Below are positions 1 to 7,777 of a stretch of DNA of 64,000 nucleotides, one piece after another. The notes beneath the pieces are model-generated. The model saw nothing but the letters and a program-made list of their open reading frames with translations. It had not been told where the DNA came from and searched no databases. The stretch lies in assembly GCF_034008635.1 (NCBI RefSeq), contig NZ_CP125378.1, forward strand, positions 1,664,001-1,728,000, written 5' to 3'. The stretch comes from Pseudomonas sp. P8_229. GTDB taxonomy: Bacteria > Pseudomonadota > Gammaproteobacteria > Pseudomonadales > Pseudomonadaceae. Numbering within the stretch: the stretch's first letter is position 1; each line of letters begins with the position of its first letter. The translations under genes were made by a program, and so were the position numbers.

Positions 1-368
1 ATCCACGTTGCCCGACGCGTAGAAACAAGGCTCATCAGCTTGATGCACAGCAGCAGAGTGCCAACATCGGCCAGCGCACTCAAAGAGCGAGCGGCCAAGG
101 GAGAGTCGCCCCACACGATCCCCCAGTAATGCAGCAATACATAGTAGAGCGGCGGATGCACATCCAGCGCAGTCATTGCCCAGATGCGTGTCGGCGTTTC
201 TCGCGCCAGAAGTAAACTGTAGGCCTCGTCATACCAGATAACCGGAACGGTGATTGAGTAGAACCGCACACCCAGCGCAATCACCAAAACAGCCAGCAGA
301 GCGAGCCGATCGACTCTCGCTGACACGCGCGCAGCGCTGAGAAAAGGAACAGCCAACAAGAGCTTCAT
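1..368 (-). CDS. Glycosyltransferase family 39 (PMT-like) membrane protein, N-terminal part only
   Basis: The ATG at 366-368 overlaps the stop of the upstream GtrA-like gene (ATGA), and the frame stays open to the window edge, giving about 122 residues. The protein begins MKLLLAVPFLSAARVSAR, has a hydrophobic segment and then the pattern IWYDEAYSLLLA followed by DVHPPLYYVLLHYW. The acidic D-E pair in the first loop and the later D-x-H-P-P-L-Y-Y are typical of GT39/PMT-like transferases, which use a polyprenyl-phosphate sugar donor on the outer face of the inner membrane. Coupling to a GtrA-like flippase suggests modification of O-antigen or another surface glycan. The acceptor and the sugar cannot be read from the sequence. 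The 3' part lies outside the window. Confidence 0.8.
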   Translation of the reverse strand, partial: MKLLLAVPFLSAARVSARVDRLALLAVLVIALGVRFYSITVPVIWYDEAYSLLLARETPTRIWAMTALDVHPPLYYVLLHYWGIVWGDSPLAARSLSALADVGTLLLCIKLMSLVSTRRATW

Positions 369-727
369 GATCGGTGGCCGCGAAACAGCAAAAACCGGAA
401 AAAACAGCAGCCCAACGTCAGGTTCAGAACAGTAAACACCGTCACCGTCAGCAGACCATGCCATCCGCGCATATCGGCAATCGAACCGATGCCCAAGCTT
501 GCGCCCGCCATCAGACCGATAAACAGCAAATAGCCGTACACCGACGTCTTGCTGTCGAAGGTGTAGAGCATGTTCACGTAAAACGAGAACGCCGCCGCCA
601 CACAGAAGGCGCCGAAGTTACTGGCGGCCTGGGTCAGTCCGGCAGCGCTGCACAGGACAAAAAAAACCTGCCAGTGGATGAGTGCATCGGCCATTCCAAT
701 CACTGTCAGCGCAGGGAATCCTTTCAT
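365..727 (-). CDS. GtrA-like family membrane protein (putative lipid-linked sugar flippase)
   Basis: A 120-residue, very hydrophobic protein with about four membrane segments. It has the GtrA-type pattern: a conserved S-N-F-x-x-F near the second helix (ASNFGAFCVAAAFSFYVNMLYTF) and a C-terminal FFRFLLFR end. GtrA proteins are thought to flip undecaprenyl-phosphate-linked glucose across the inner membrane for O-antigen glucosylation. It is translationally coupled (ATGA) to the GT39-like gene downstream and lies 114 bp after the GtrII-like gene. The usual middle partner, a GtrB-type bactoprenol glucosyltransferase, is not seen in the window and may lie beyond the left edge. Confidence 0.75.
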   Translation of the reverse strand: MKGFPALTVIGMADALIHWQVFFVLCSAAGLTQAASNFGAFCVAAAFSFYVNMLYTFDSKTSVYGYLLFIGLMAGASLGIGSIADMRGWHGLLTVTVFTVLNLTLGCCFFRFLLFRGHRS

Positions 728-841
728 TGCGGTTCCTTGCCATGGTTTCGTCTGGCGGGCTTTCGAAGCTAGGGCATGGCGCTTGAGCGGTCTACTGTCA
801 GAAATTACAGGTACGGGTTGGATTACGACGGACGGTCAGCC

Positions 842-2332
842 TTACCACTGCAACATCCTGCCGTGCGGCGGTTCCTTCATCACAATGAAACCGTAATCGC
901 CGATCAGATATATCCGGTAATACAGGCTGTCCACCAACGCCGGAAACCCCTGATACCCGACGCGGGTGGCGTTGCGCCGTTCGCGTTCGGCGACCACGTT
1001 GGTGATGCCTGCTGACGGCAGGTTTTCCGCGAGGACGAAGTAATCGACATTGAGCAGATAGTGCAGGACCGGCAGCCGTTTGAACGAACCGGCCGCGCTC
1101 ACCAGCCAACGATCGGAGTAGCTCACCGACAGGTAAATCCGCTTGGCTTCACGCAGCTCGCGATGCTCGGCAATATCGTGGCTCAGGCTGTACAGCGCGC
1201 TGCTGGCGAAGTCTTTTTGCAGGGTCAACACTCGGCCATAGGCGAAGGACAGCGAGAGTGTCGCCAGCAGCGGAATGATCAGCAGCAACGGTAAACGACC
1301 GTGTCCTGATGCCAACGCAAAGTGCGCCAGATAGAACAACCCGACCAGCAACACACCGAACCCCATCAGGGTCCGCGCACCTTCGTTGAAATCACGAAAC
1401 AGCAGCGTAATTCCCGGCACCAGTAATGCCAGTATCGGCAACGTGATCAAGCACGCCAGCAGGGTTTGCCAAAGAGGCTGACGCCTCGACTGTCCAAGCC
1501 GCACACAGCCCGTGAGCGCGCACAACACCAGCACCGCGAACACCCACGGATAGCCGCCGTGAAACAACAGCGCGACTTTTTCCAGTATCCGCTCAAGGTT
1601 GATGCCGATCTGCAGCAGTGGCTGCGCGTCCCGGCTCAGCAGATCCGTATGCCGCAACGTATCCATGAACGGATAGGCCGTGACGCTGTAGATCAGTAGG
1701 CCCAGCCCCAATTGCGCGAACTTCCAGCCCAGCATCCGCAGGGTGTCTGGCCACCGAGTGTGCCGGTAAACCGCCCGGATCAACTCCACACAACACAGGC
1801 CGACAAATACATTGAGGCTGATCTGATAGAGACCGATTGCCAGCGCGAGCAGCACCGCCGGCAGCAGCCAACGCTGTATCCGTGACGCGCCCTCGAACGT
1901 GATCGCGTAGATCACTGCAACCATGCTCAGGACCATGATAGGGCCGTCATATTGATAGGACAGGTTTTGCAGCAGGAACGGGTTGTACCAGAGCGGCAAC
2001 GGCACCAGACAACAGGCCAGCGTCGGCTCGGCGAAGTAATGAAACGTCAGGCGGGTCAGCGTCAGGCTCATTGCCACGACGGCGAGCAACAGTGGCAAGG
2101 GGAAGATGTTCGGCGCGGCGCCTGTGAAGGTCAGCGCCTGATAAAACCAGTCGGCAAACAACCGCCCCTGCCCGGCCCAGGCGTTACCGGCGGCCAGCGT
2201 GCGCCAGTTGTCGTCGATGTAGGGGAAGTCGGCGAGGAGCAGTGGCAGGACGTACAGCAACGTTGCGAGCAGGAAGAACAGCACGACCTGCCGCTGGCTG
2301 AGCTCTCGTTCGAGAAATGCGCTCGTCCTCAT
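842..2332 (-). CDS. GtrII-like O-antigen glucosyltransferase family integral membrane protein
   Basis: A 496-residue polytopic protein with about ten predicted helices. The N-terminal segment reads through LLADFPYIDDNWRTLAAGNAW, a first periplasmic loop with paired acidic residues (D-D-x-x-R) as in the GtrII glucosyltransferase family. These enzymes transfer glucose from bactoprenol-phosphate to O-antigen repeats at the periplasmic face. I chose the ATG at 2332 (protein MRTSAFLERELSQ), preceded by AGAGG; the longer frame would need a TTG at 2368. With the GtrA-like and GT39-like genes downstream on the same strand it forms a likely serotype-conversion or glycan-decoration operon. The exact acceptor is unknown. 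Confidence 0.75.
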   Translation of the reverse strand: MRTSAFLERELSQRQVVLFFLLATLLYVLPLLLADFPYIDDNWRTLAAGNAWAGQGRLFADWFYQALTFTGAAPNIFPLPLLLAVVAMSLTLTRLTFHYFAEPTLACCLVPLPLWYNPFLLQNLSYQYDGPIMVLSMVAVIYAITFEGASRIQRWLLPAVLLALAIGLYQISLNVFVGLCCVELIRAVYRHTRWPDTLRMLGWKFAQLGLGLLIYSVTAYPFMDTLRHTDLLSRDAQPLLQIGINLERILEKVALLFHGGYPWVFAVLVLCALTGCVRLGQSRRQPLWQTLLACLITLPILALLVPGITLLFRDFNEGARTLMGFGVLLVGLFYLAHFALASGHGRLPLLLIIPLLATLSLSFAYGRVLTLQKDFASSALYSLSHDIAEHRELREAKRIYLSVSYSDRWLVSAAGSFKRLPVLHYLLNVDYFVLAENLPSAGITNVVAERERRNATRVGYQGFPALVDSLYYRIYLIGDYGFIVMKEPPHGRMLQW

Positions 2333-2446
2333 GTCTGCGCCTCTGTTCACGGCTGCGCGAGATTGCAAAGTGATACAGGTTTGAGCCTTGCAGCAGGGTT
2401 TGTATCGCTCTTTCAGACCGGCGGTTAATGCCCCCTGCTGCGCCCA

Positions 2447-2478
2447 TGAAAAAGCCCCAACCAGTTGGCCGGGGCTTC
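2447..2478 (-). terminator. Intrinsic terminator of the permease gene
   Basis: On the minus strand AAGCCCC-GG-CCAA-CTGG-TTGG-GGCTT folds as a nested hairpin followed by TTTTTC. It lies just downstream of the permease stop and separates it from the GtrII-like gene. Confidence 0.8.
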
Positions 2479-2499
2479 TCTAATTACCGCACTTTCAAC

Positions 2500-3918
2500 T
2501 TACGAAACCGAACGCACCGCACTCTGCGAATCACCGGTCGGCTGCAGCTTGAACACGTAGAACAACACGGTCAGCAGCACCAGGAACACCGGCCCCACAT
2601 ACAGCGCCACGCGGGTGTCCGGGAAGTACGCCATCAAACCGACCACCAACACCAGGAACGCCAGCGCGCAGTACGAGCTGAGCGGGTACAACCACATCTT
2701 GTATTTCAGGCCGGCACGTTCGCTGGCGCTCAGGCCTTTGCGGAATTTCAGTTGCGCCAGCAGGATCATCACCCAGGTCCAGATCGCGCCGAAGGTGGCG
2801 ATCGAAGTGACCCAGACGAAGACTTTCTCGGGCACAAGGTAGTTGAGCAGCACGCCGATCAGCAGCGCAAAAATCGACAGCAGCAGCGCCCGACGTGGCA
2901 CGCCGTTGGAGGTCTTGGCGAAACCGGCCGGGGCCTGGCCGTTCTGCGCCAGGCTGTAGAGCATGCGCCCGGTGCTGAAGATGCCGCCGTTGCACGACGA
3001 CAGGGCTGCGGTGATCACCACGAAGTTGATAATGCCGGCGGCGGTCTTGATGCCCAGACGCTCGAAGGTCATCACGAACGGACTGCCCTGAGTGCCGATT
3101 TCGTTCCACGGGTAGATCGACAGGATCACGAACAGCGCGCCGACGTAGAACAGCAGAATGCGCCAGAACACCGAGCCGATGGCATCGGGAATGGTCTTCT
3201 GCGGGTTCTTCGCTTCACCGGCAGTCAGGCCGATCATCTCGACACCGAGGTAGGCGAACATGACCATTTGCAGCGACATCAGCACACCGGTCACGCCGTT
3301 GGGCATGAAACCGCCGTGCGCCCACAGGTTGGAAATCCCCAACGCCACGCCATCGTTGCCGAAACCGAACGCGATGATGCCGACGCCGCCGATCACCATG
3401 GCAATGATCGTGACAATTTTGATCAGGGCGAACCAGAACTCGAATTCACCGAAGGCTTTCACCGCGATCAGATTGATCGAGCCCATGCTGAGCAGTGCCG
3501 CGAGGGCCCAGATCCAGCGCGGTACATCGGGGAACCAGATGCCCATGTATACCGCAACGGCGGTGATTTCCGCGACGCAGGTCACCAGCCACAGGAACCA
3601 GTAGTTCCAGCCGGTGAGAAAGCCCGCCAACGGGCCGAGGTAGTCTTGGGCGTAGCGGCTGAACGAGCCGGCCACCGGGTTGTGCACGGCCATTTCGCCG
3701 AGGGCGCGCATGATCACCAGGATCGCCAGACCGCCGAGAATGTAGGAGAGCATGATCGCCGGACCGGCCATTTCAATGGCCTTGGCCGAACCCAGGAACA
3801 GACCGACACCGATACAGGCGCCGAGCGCCATCAGGCGGATATGCCGTTCACCGAGTTCGCGTTTGAGCGGGCCGCCGTGAGCGGTCTCGCCGTGGGGCAG
3901 GTGATTGCCGACTGGCAT
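2500..3918 (-). CDS. proY: ProY-like amino-acid permease (APC superfamily, AAT family)
   Basis: A 472-residue transporter with 12 expected membrane segments. The start MPVGNHLPHGETAHGG is followed by the AAT-family core LKRELGERHIRLMALGACIG and GLFLGSAKAIEMAGP (helix 1 GxxxGxGLF-type motif), then ALGEMAVHNPVAGSF and SLQMVMFAYLGVEMIGLTAG. These blocks follow E. coli ProY closely from memory; the other candidates in the same family would be histidine or GABA permeases. The ATG at 3918 has GAGG nine bases upstream; a longer frame to 4044 lacks family similarity. It is a single-gene unit ending in a strong terminator. The substrate (proline versus histidine or another amino acid) is inferred. Confidence 0.8.
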   Translation of the reverse strand: MPVGNHLPHGETAHGGPLKRELGERHIRLMALGACIGVGLFLGSAKAIEMAGPAIMLSYILGGLAILVIMRALGEMAVHNPVAGSFSRYAQDYLGPLAGFLTGWNYWFLWLVTCVAEITAVAVYMGIWFPDVPRWIWALAALLSMGSINLIAVKAFGEFEFWFALIKIVTIIAMVIGGVGIIAFGFGNDGVALGISNLWAHGGFMPNGVTGVLMSLQMVMFAYLGVEMIGLTAGEAKNPQKTIPDAIGSVFWRILLFYVGALFVILSIYPWNEIGTQGSPFVMTFERLGIKTAAGIINFVVITAALSSCNGGIFSTGRMLYSLAQNGQAPAGFAKTSNGVPRRALLLSIFALLIGVLLNYLVPEKVFVWVTSIATFGAIWTWVMILLAQLKFRKGLSASERAGLKYKMWLYPLSSYCALAFLVLVVGLMAYFPDTRVALYVGPVFLVLLTVLFYVFKLQPTGDSQSAVRSVS

Positions 3919-4199
3919 AGGGAACAACCTCGTCTTGTTATTGGATATGACCACCGAGTATCGAAGCTTCGACCGATAGGCCTGAGCTTCCAGAAACCGC
4001 ACCTGCCTCGTGGGCAAACACGTCTCGCAGGTCCCAACCTGCAAGATCAGCGGGACGTGCAGTATAAAAAGCTTGTGACAGGGCTTTTCACTCTATAAAC
4101 CACAACATTCAGCGAGAAGTCTCGGCAATAAGCCGGTTTACGGAGAGGCATTACCTGGGTTCCGTAGGATTTTTCCCCACTAAAAAGGCCGGCGAGTAT

Positions 4200-4216
4200 T
4201 GCACAGCGTTGGTGCA
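4200..4216. promoter_or_regulatory. Candidate NtrC-type binding site
   Basis: The sequence TGCACAGCGTTGGTGCA matches the TGCAC(C)-N5-GGTGCA form of the enterobacterial NtrC site at every half-site position but one. It is about 280 bp from both divergent start codons. A role in nitrogen control of the amino-acid permease is plausible, but there is no obvious sigma-54 promoter. Confidence 0.35.
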
Positions 4217-4227
4217 CCGTCATGTAC

Positions 4228-4345
4228 CTGTGGTGAGGGGATTTATCCCCGATGGGGCGCGAAGCGGCCCCTGACCAAGGGGCTCTGCATTTGAAGAGCT
4301 TGGGCCTGCTGCGCAGTCCATCGGGGATGAATCCCCTCGCCACAG
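4228..4345. repeat. Pseudomonas intergenic inverted repeat (GAGGGGATTTATCCCC type)
   Basis: The left arm at 4228-4255 (CTGTGGTGAGGGGATTTATC...) is matched by a reverse-complement arm at 4319-4345 (...GGGGATGAATCCCCTCGCC). Each arm also holds its own small palindrome (GGGGATTTATCCCC). This is one of several intergenic repeat families in the window. Confidence 0.85.
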
Positions 4346-4483
4346 AAAAATCCCCTCAGTACAGATAACCTCCACTCAAAACAGCCACCGACTTCAGTTT
4401 TGTTCAGATGGCTGCCCCGCACATTTTTTCCCCCATCACCAACCACCGTCTAAGCTTCAGTCAAGTCCGATCAATCTGAGTGA

Positions 4484-7400
4484 ATGGATCAATCGACTAT
4501 GGGCGCTTTGTGGCAAACCGATTCGAGTAAAGCCGTGGTTCCGACTGAACGTGTGGATGAAGCGCCTGTCCCCCCCCAAAAACGCCGCAACCGGCACGGT
4601 TGGAAGGCGTTCTGGTTGTTGCTGCTGATTATCGCCATCGTGGTTGGCCTGGCCGCGAGCAAGGAAATGCGCACCTCACGCTTTCAGGCTCGAGAGCTGA
4701 GCCAATACGCCGCCTCGCTCAAATATCAGCTGGAACCCGGCCCCAGCGAAGCGATCCGCTACCCGGGTAACGGGCCGTTCGATTTGCGTCTGGGCTACAG
4801 TTCCCTCGATGAATTCCTGCCGCGTCTGCTCAAGCGCGATTACGTGATCACCGAGCAGACCCGGTTTTCCCCAGCGCTGCTCAGCTACACCGACAGAGGC
4901 CTGTTCGTGCCCTACTCGGAAAAAATCCAGGCCGGGCTGTCGATCACCGATTGCCGCGCCGCGCCGTTGTATCAGTACAAGTACCCGCAGCAACTGTATT
5001 CGAGTTTCGCGGCGATTCCGCCGGTGGTGGTCAGCAGCCTGTTGTTCATCGAAAACCGTTTTCTGCTCGATCCCAAACAGCCGCTGGCCAACCCGGCGGT
5101 AGACTGGCCGCGCTTCGGCATGGCGGCGTGGTCGCAAGTGGCGAAGTTGCTGCACCTGCCGGGGCAATCGGCCGGTGGCAGTACGCTGGCCACGCAACTG
5201 GAGAAGTACCGGCATTCGCCCGATGGCCTGACGGTGTCCGGCGCCGAGAAGATCCGTCAGATGATTTCCGCCAGCGTGCGCGCCTATCAACCCGGGCCGC
5301 AAACTCTTGGCGCCCGGCAGAACATCATTCGTGACTACCTCAACAGCGTGCCGCTCTCCGCCGTGCCGGGTCACGGTGAAGTGCATGGCATGGCCGAAGG
5401 TTTGCGGGTCTGGTACGGCAGCGATTTCAACCAGGCCAATGAACAGCTGAACAGCCCGGCCACCGACCCGAAAACCATGGCCGACAAAGGCCTGGCCCTG
5501 CGCGAGATGCTCTCGCTGATGATCGCCCAGCGCCGCCCTTCGCATTACCTGACCAAGGGCCGCGAAGAACTTGCCGACCTCACCGACAGCCACCTGCGTC
5601 TGCTCAAACAGGGTGGCGTGATCGACAATGCCCTGGCCGATGCCGCGCTGGCGAGCAAGGTCACTTACCGCGACTGGCAGACCCAGCCGACCATTCAGCC
5701 AATCGAAGCCAACAAGGGCATCAGCGTCGCCCGCAGCCGGCTGGCAACCCTGCTCAATCGTCCGCTGTACGACCTCGACCGCCTCGACCTGTCGGCCACC
5801 AGCACCTTGCAGGGCGACCTGCAAACCCAGGCCACCGAATACCTGAAGAAACTTGCCGACCCCGCGTTTGCCGGGCAGATCGGCCTGATCGGCGAACGCC
5901 TGCTCACCCCCACCAGCACCACCCAGGTGCGCTACAGCTTCACCCTGTTCGAACTGACGCCGGACGGCTCGCGGGTGCGGGTGCAGACCGACAGCACCGA
6001 CCAGCCGTTCGACATCAACGAAGGCAGCAAGCTGGAACTCGGCTCGACGGCGAAGATGCGCGTGCTGACCACCTACCTGCAGATCATCTCCGAGCTGCAC
6101 GACAAGTACGGCGCCATGACGGTGCCGGAGTTGAAGAAAGTCGAGGTACCGGATCAGGATCGCCTCAGCCAGTGGGTGATCGATTACCTGATCCAGAACA
6201 AAGACCACGACCTGTCGAAAATGCTCGGCGCCGCGCTTGATCGCAAGTACTCCGCCAGCCCCGGTGAGGCGTTCTTCACCGGTGGCGGCCTGCACGTGTT
6301 TCACAACTTTCGCAAGGAAGACAACGGCCGGATGCCGACCCTGCGCGATGCCCTGCGTGAGTCGATCAACCTGCCGTTCATTCGCCTGATGCGCGATGTG
6401 GTGCGCTATGTCACCTACTCCGGCCCCAACAGCAGCGCCGAGTTGCTCAAGGACGATCGCGACCCGCGGCGTCAGGAATACCTGGCGAATTTTGCCGATC
6501 GCGAAGGCACCTCGTTCCTGCTCAAGTTCTGGAAGAAGTACAAGAACAAGGACACCCAGGCACGCCTCGACACCTTCCTCGACAGCATGCGCCCGACCCC
6601 GATCCGCATGGCCGCCGTGCACCGTTACCTGCTGCCCAACGCCAGCCAGGAAGACTTCAACACCTTTGTGCGCGCGCACCTCAAAGGCGCCAAGCTCACC
6701 GAAAAACTCACCGACGACCGTCTCATTCGGCTGTACGACGCTTACGGCCCGGGCACCTACGATCTGCCGGATCAGGGCTTCATCGCCAAGGTCCACCCGC
6801 TGGATCTGTGGCTGATGGGCTACCTGCTGCACAACCCGGATGCGACCTTCAGCCAGATCGTCAAGGCCAGCCAGTTCGAGCGCCAGGAAGTCTATAGCTG
6901 GCTGTTCAAGAGCAAGCACAAGGGTGCCCGCGACAGCCGTATTCGCACCATGCTCGAGATCGAGGCGTTCCTGGAGATTCACCAGCGCTGGCAGAAAGTC
7001 GGCTATCCGTTCGATCATCTGGTGCCGTCGCTGGCCACTGCCATCGGCAGCTCCGGCGATCGCCCGGCGGCCCTGGCCGAACTGATCGGCACCATCCTCA
7101 ACGACGGTGTGCGCATGCCGACCCTGCGTATCGACAGCCTGCACTTTGCCGCCGGCACTCCGTATGAAACGCGCCTGACCAATGACCCTCACGTGGGCAA
7201 ACGGGTCATGCCATCGGAAGTCGCCACAGCCATGCGCGAGGCGCTGTCGCAAGTGGTGGACTCGGGCACAGCGAAACGCGTCTCCGGCAGCTTCAAGACC
7301 GCCGACGGAGTGCCGCTGGTCATGGGCGGCAAGACCGGCACCGGCGACAACCGCATCGAAGCCATCGGCTCCGGCGGACGCATCCTGAGTTCCAAATCGA

Positions 7401-7612
7401 TCAACCGCACCGCGACCTTCGTGTTCTACATCGGCAACAACCACTTCGGTACGCTGACCGCGTTCGTCCCCGGGCGCTCGGCAGAGAACTTCAAGTTCAC
7501 TTCGGCGCTGCCGGTGCAGGTGCTCAAGGGCATGGCACCAATCCTCTCGCCGTACCTGCAACCGGGCACGAACACCCTGTGCCAGGGCCCGCAAGTGACC
7601 GCCGCTCGTTAA
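4484..7612 (+). CDS. Large class A penicillin-binding-protein-like peptidoglycan glycosyltransferase/transpeptidase
   Basis: A 1042-residue bitopic inner-membrane protein: a basic cytoplasmic tail, one membrane helix at about residues 40-58, then periplasm. The GT51 glycosyltransferase part has E190 in FIENRFLL and GGSTLATQ at 231-238, followed by LNSVPLSAVPGHGEVHG. The transpeptidase part has S521-T-A-K524 (SxxK), S627-I-N629 (SxN) and K950-T-G952 (KTG). All catalytic motifs are present, so it should polymerise and cross-link glycan strands. It is longer than ordinary PBP1a/1b, and about 320 residues separate SxN from KTG, so the transpeptidase domain carries a large insertion. The first membrane-proximal motif is ENRF rather than the usual EDxxF. 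It appears monocistronic. Confidence 0.85.
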   Translation: MDQSTMGALWQTDSSKAVVPTERVDEAPVPPQKRRNRHGWKAFWLLLLIIAIVVGLAASKEMRTSRFQARELSQYAASLKYQLEPGPSEAIRYPGNGPFDLRLGYSSLDEFLPRLLKRDYVITEQTRFSPALLSYTDRGLFVPYSEKIQAGLSITDCRAAPLYQYKYPQQLYSSFAAIPPVVVSSLLFIENRFLLDPKQPLANPAVDWPRFGMAAWSQVAKLLHLPGQSAGGSTLATQLEKYRHSPDGLTVSGAEKIRQMISASVRAYQPGPQTLGARQNIIRDYLNSVPLSAVPGHGEVHGMAEGLRVWYGSDFNQANEQLNSPATDPKTMADKGLALREMLSLMIAQRRPSHYLTKGREELADLTDSHLRLLKQGGVIDNALADAALASKVTYRDWQTQPTIQPIEANKGISVARSRLATLLNRPLYDLDRLDLSATSTLQGDLQTQATEYLKKLADPAFAGQIGLIGERLLTPTSTTQVRYSFTLFELTPDGSRVRVQTDSTDQPFDINEGSKLELGSTAKMRVLTTYLQIISELHDKYGAMTVPELKKVEVPDQDRLSQWVIDYLIQNKDHDLSKMLGAALDRKYSASPGEAFFTGGGLHVFHNFRKEDNGRMPTLRDALRESINLPFIRLMRDVVRYVTYSGPNSSAELLKDDRDPRRQEYLANFADREGTSFLLKFWKKYKNKDTQARLDTFLDSMRPTPIRMAAVHRYLLPNASQEDFNTFVRAHLKGAKLTEKLTDDRLIRLYDAYGPGTYDLPDQGFIAKVHPLDLWLMGYLLHNPDATFSQIVKASQFERQEVYSWLFKSKHKGARDSRIRTMLEIEAFLEIHQRWQKVGYPFDHLVPSLATAIGSSGDRPAALAELIGTILNDGVRMPTLRIDSLHFAAGTPYETRLTNDPHVGKRVMPSEVATAMREALSQVVDSGTAKRVSGSFKTADGVPLVMGGKTGTGDNRIEAIGSGGRILSSKSINRTATFVFYIGNNHFGTLTAFVPGRSAENFKFTSALPVQVLKGMAPILSPYLQPGTNTLCQGPQVTAAR

Positions 7613-7631
7613 GGCATACAACGGTCAGGGA

Positions 7632-7653
7632 ATGGCGGTAACCCGCTATTTTT
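7632..7653 (+). terminator. Weak intrinsic terminator after the PBP-like gene
   Basis: A stem with GCGG/CCGC as its core, extended by A-T and G-T pairs, with loop TAAC and followed by TTTT. A second perfect hairpin, CGAAACC-CGTAC-GGTTTCG at 7681-7699, lies closer to the next gene and has no T tract directly after it. Confidence 0.5.
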
Positions 7654-7777
7654 CAGTACGCATTTCTCGAAATATCCGCACGAAACCCGTACGGTTTCGA
7701 GCGGGTATTTGCGCTTTTTTCGGGCGCGGCCGCTGCCTAGTCTGATCGTTCCATTTCGATCAAGGACGATCACCGCA

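Larger units (their letters stand above)
3919..4483. other. 565-bp divergent intergenic region
   Basis: Lies between the divergent permease and PBP-like genes. It holds an NtrC-like palindrome at 4200-4216 and a Pseudomonas inverted repeat at 4228-4345. No convincing ORF was found. No clear sigma-54 (GG-N10-GC) promoter was found on either strand. Confidence 0.6.

Noticed and set aside
3919..4483. Sigma-54 promoter paired with the NtrC-like site
   Set aside because: No GG-N10-GC arrangement with good -24/-12 elements was found on either strand.
4676..7621. 981-residue antisense frame opposite the PBP-like gene
   Set aside because: It is a shadow of a high-GC coding strand. The sense strand carries all PBP motifs.
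7613..7777. hrp-box promoter for the NEL toxin
   Set aside because: I looked for GGAAC(C)-N15/16-CCAC upstream and did not find it, so HrpL control is not supported.
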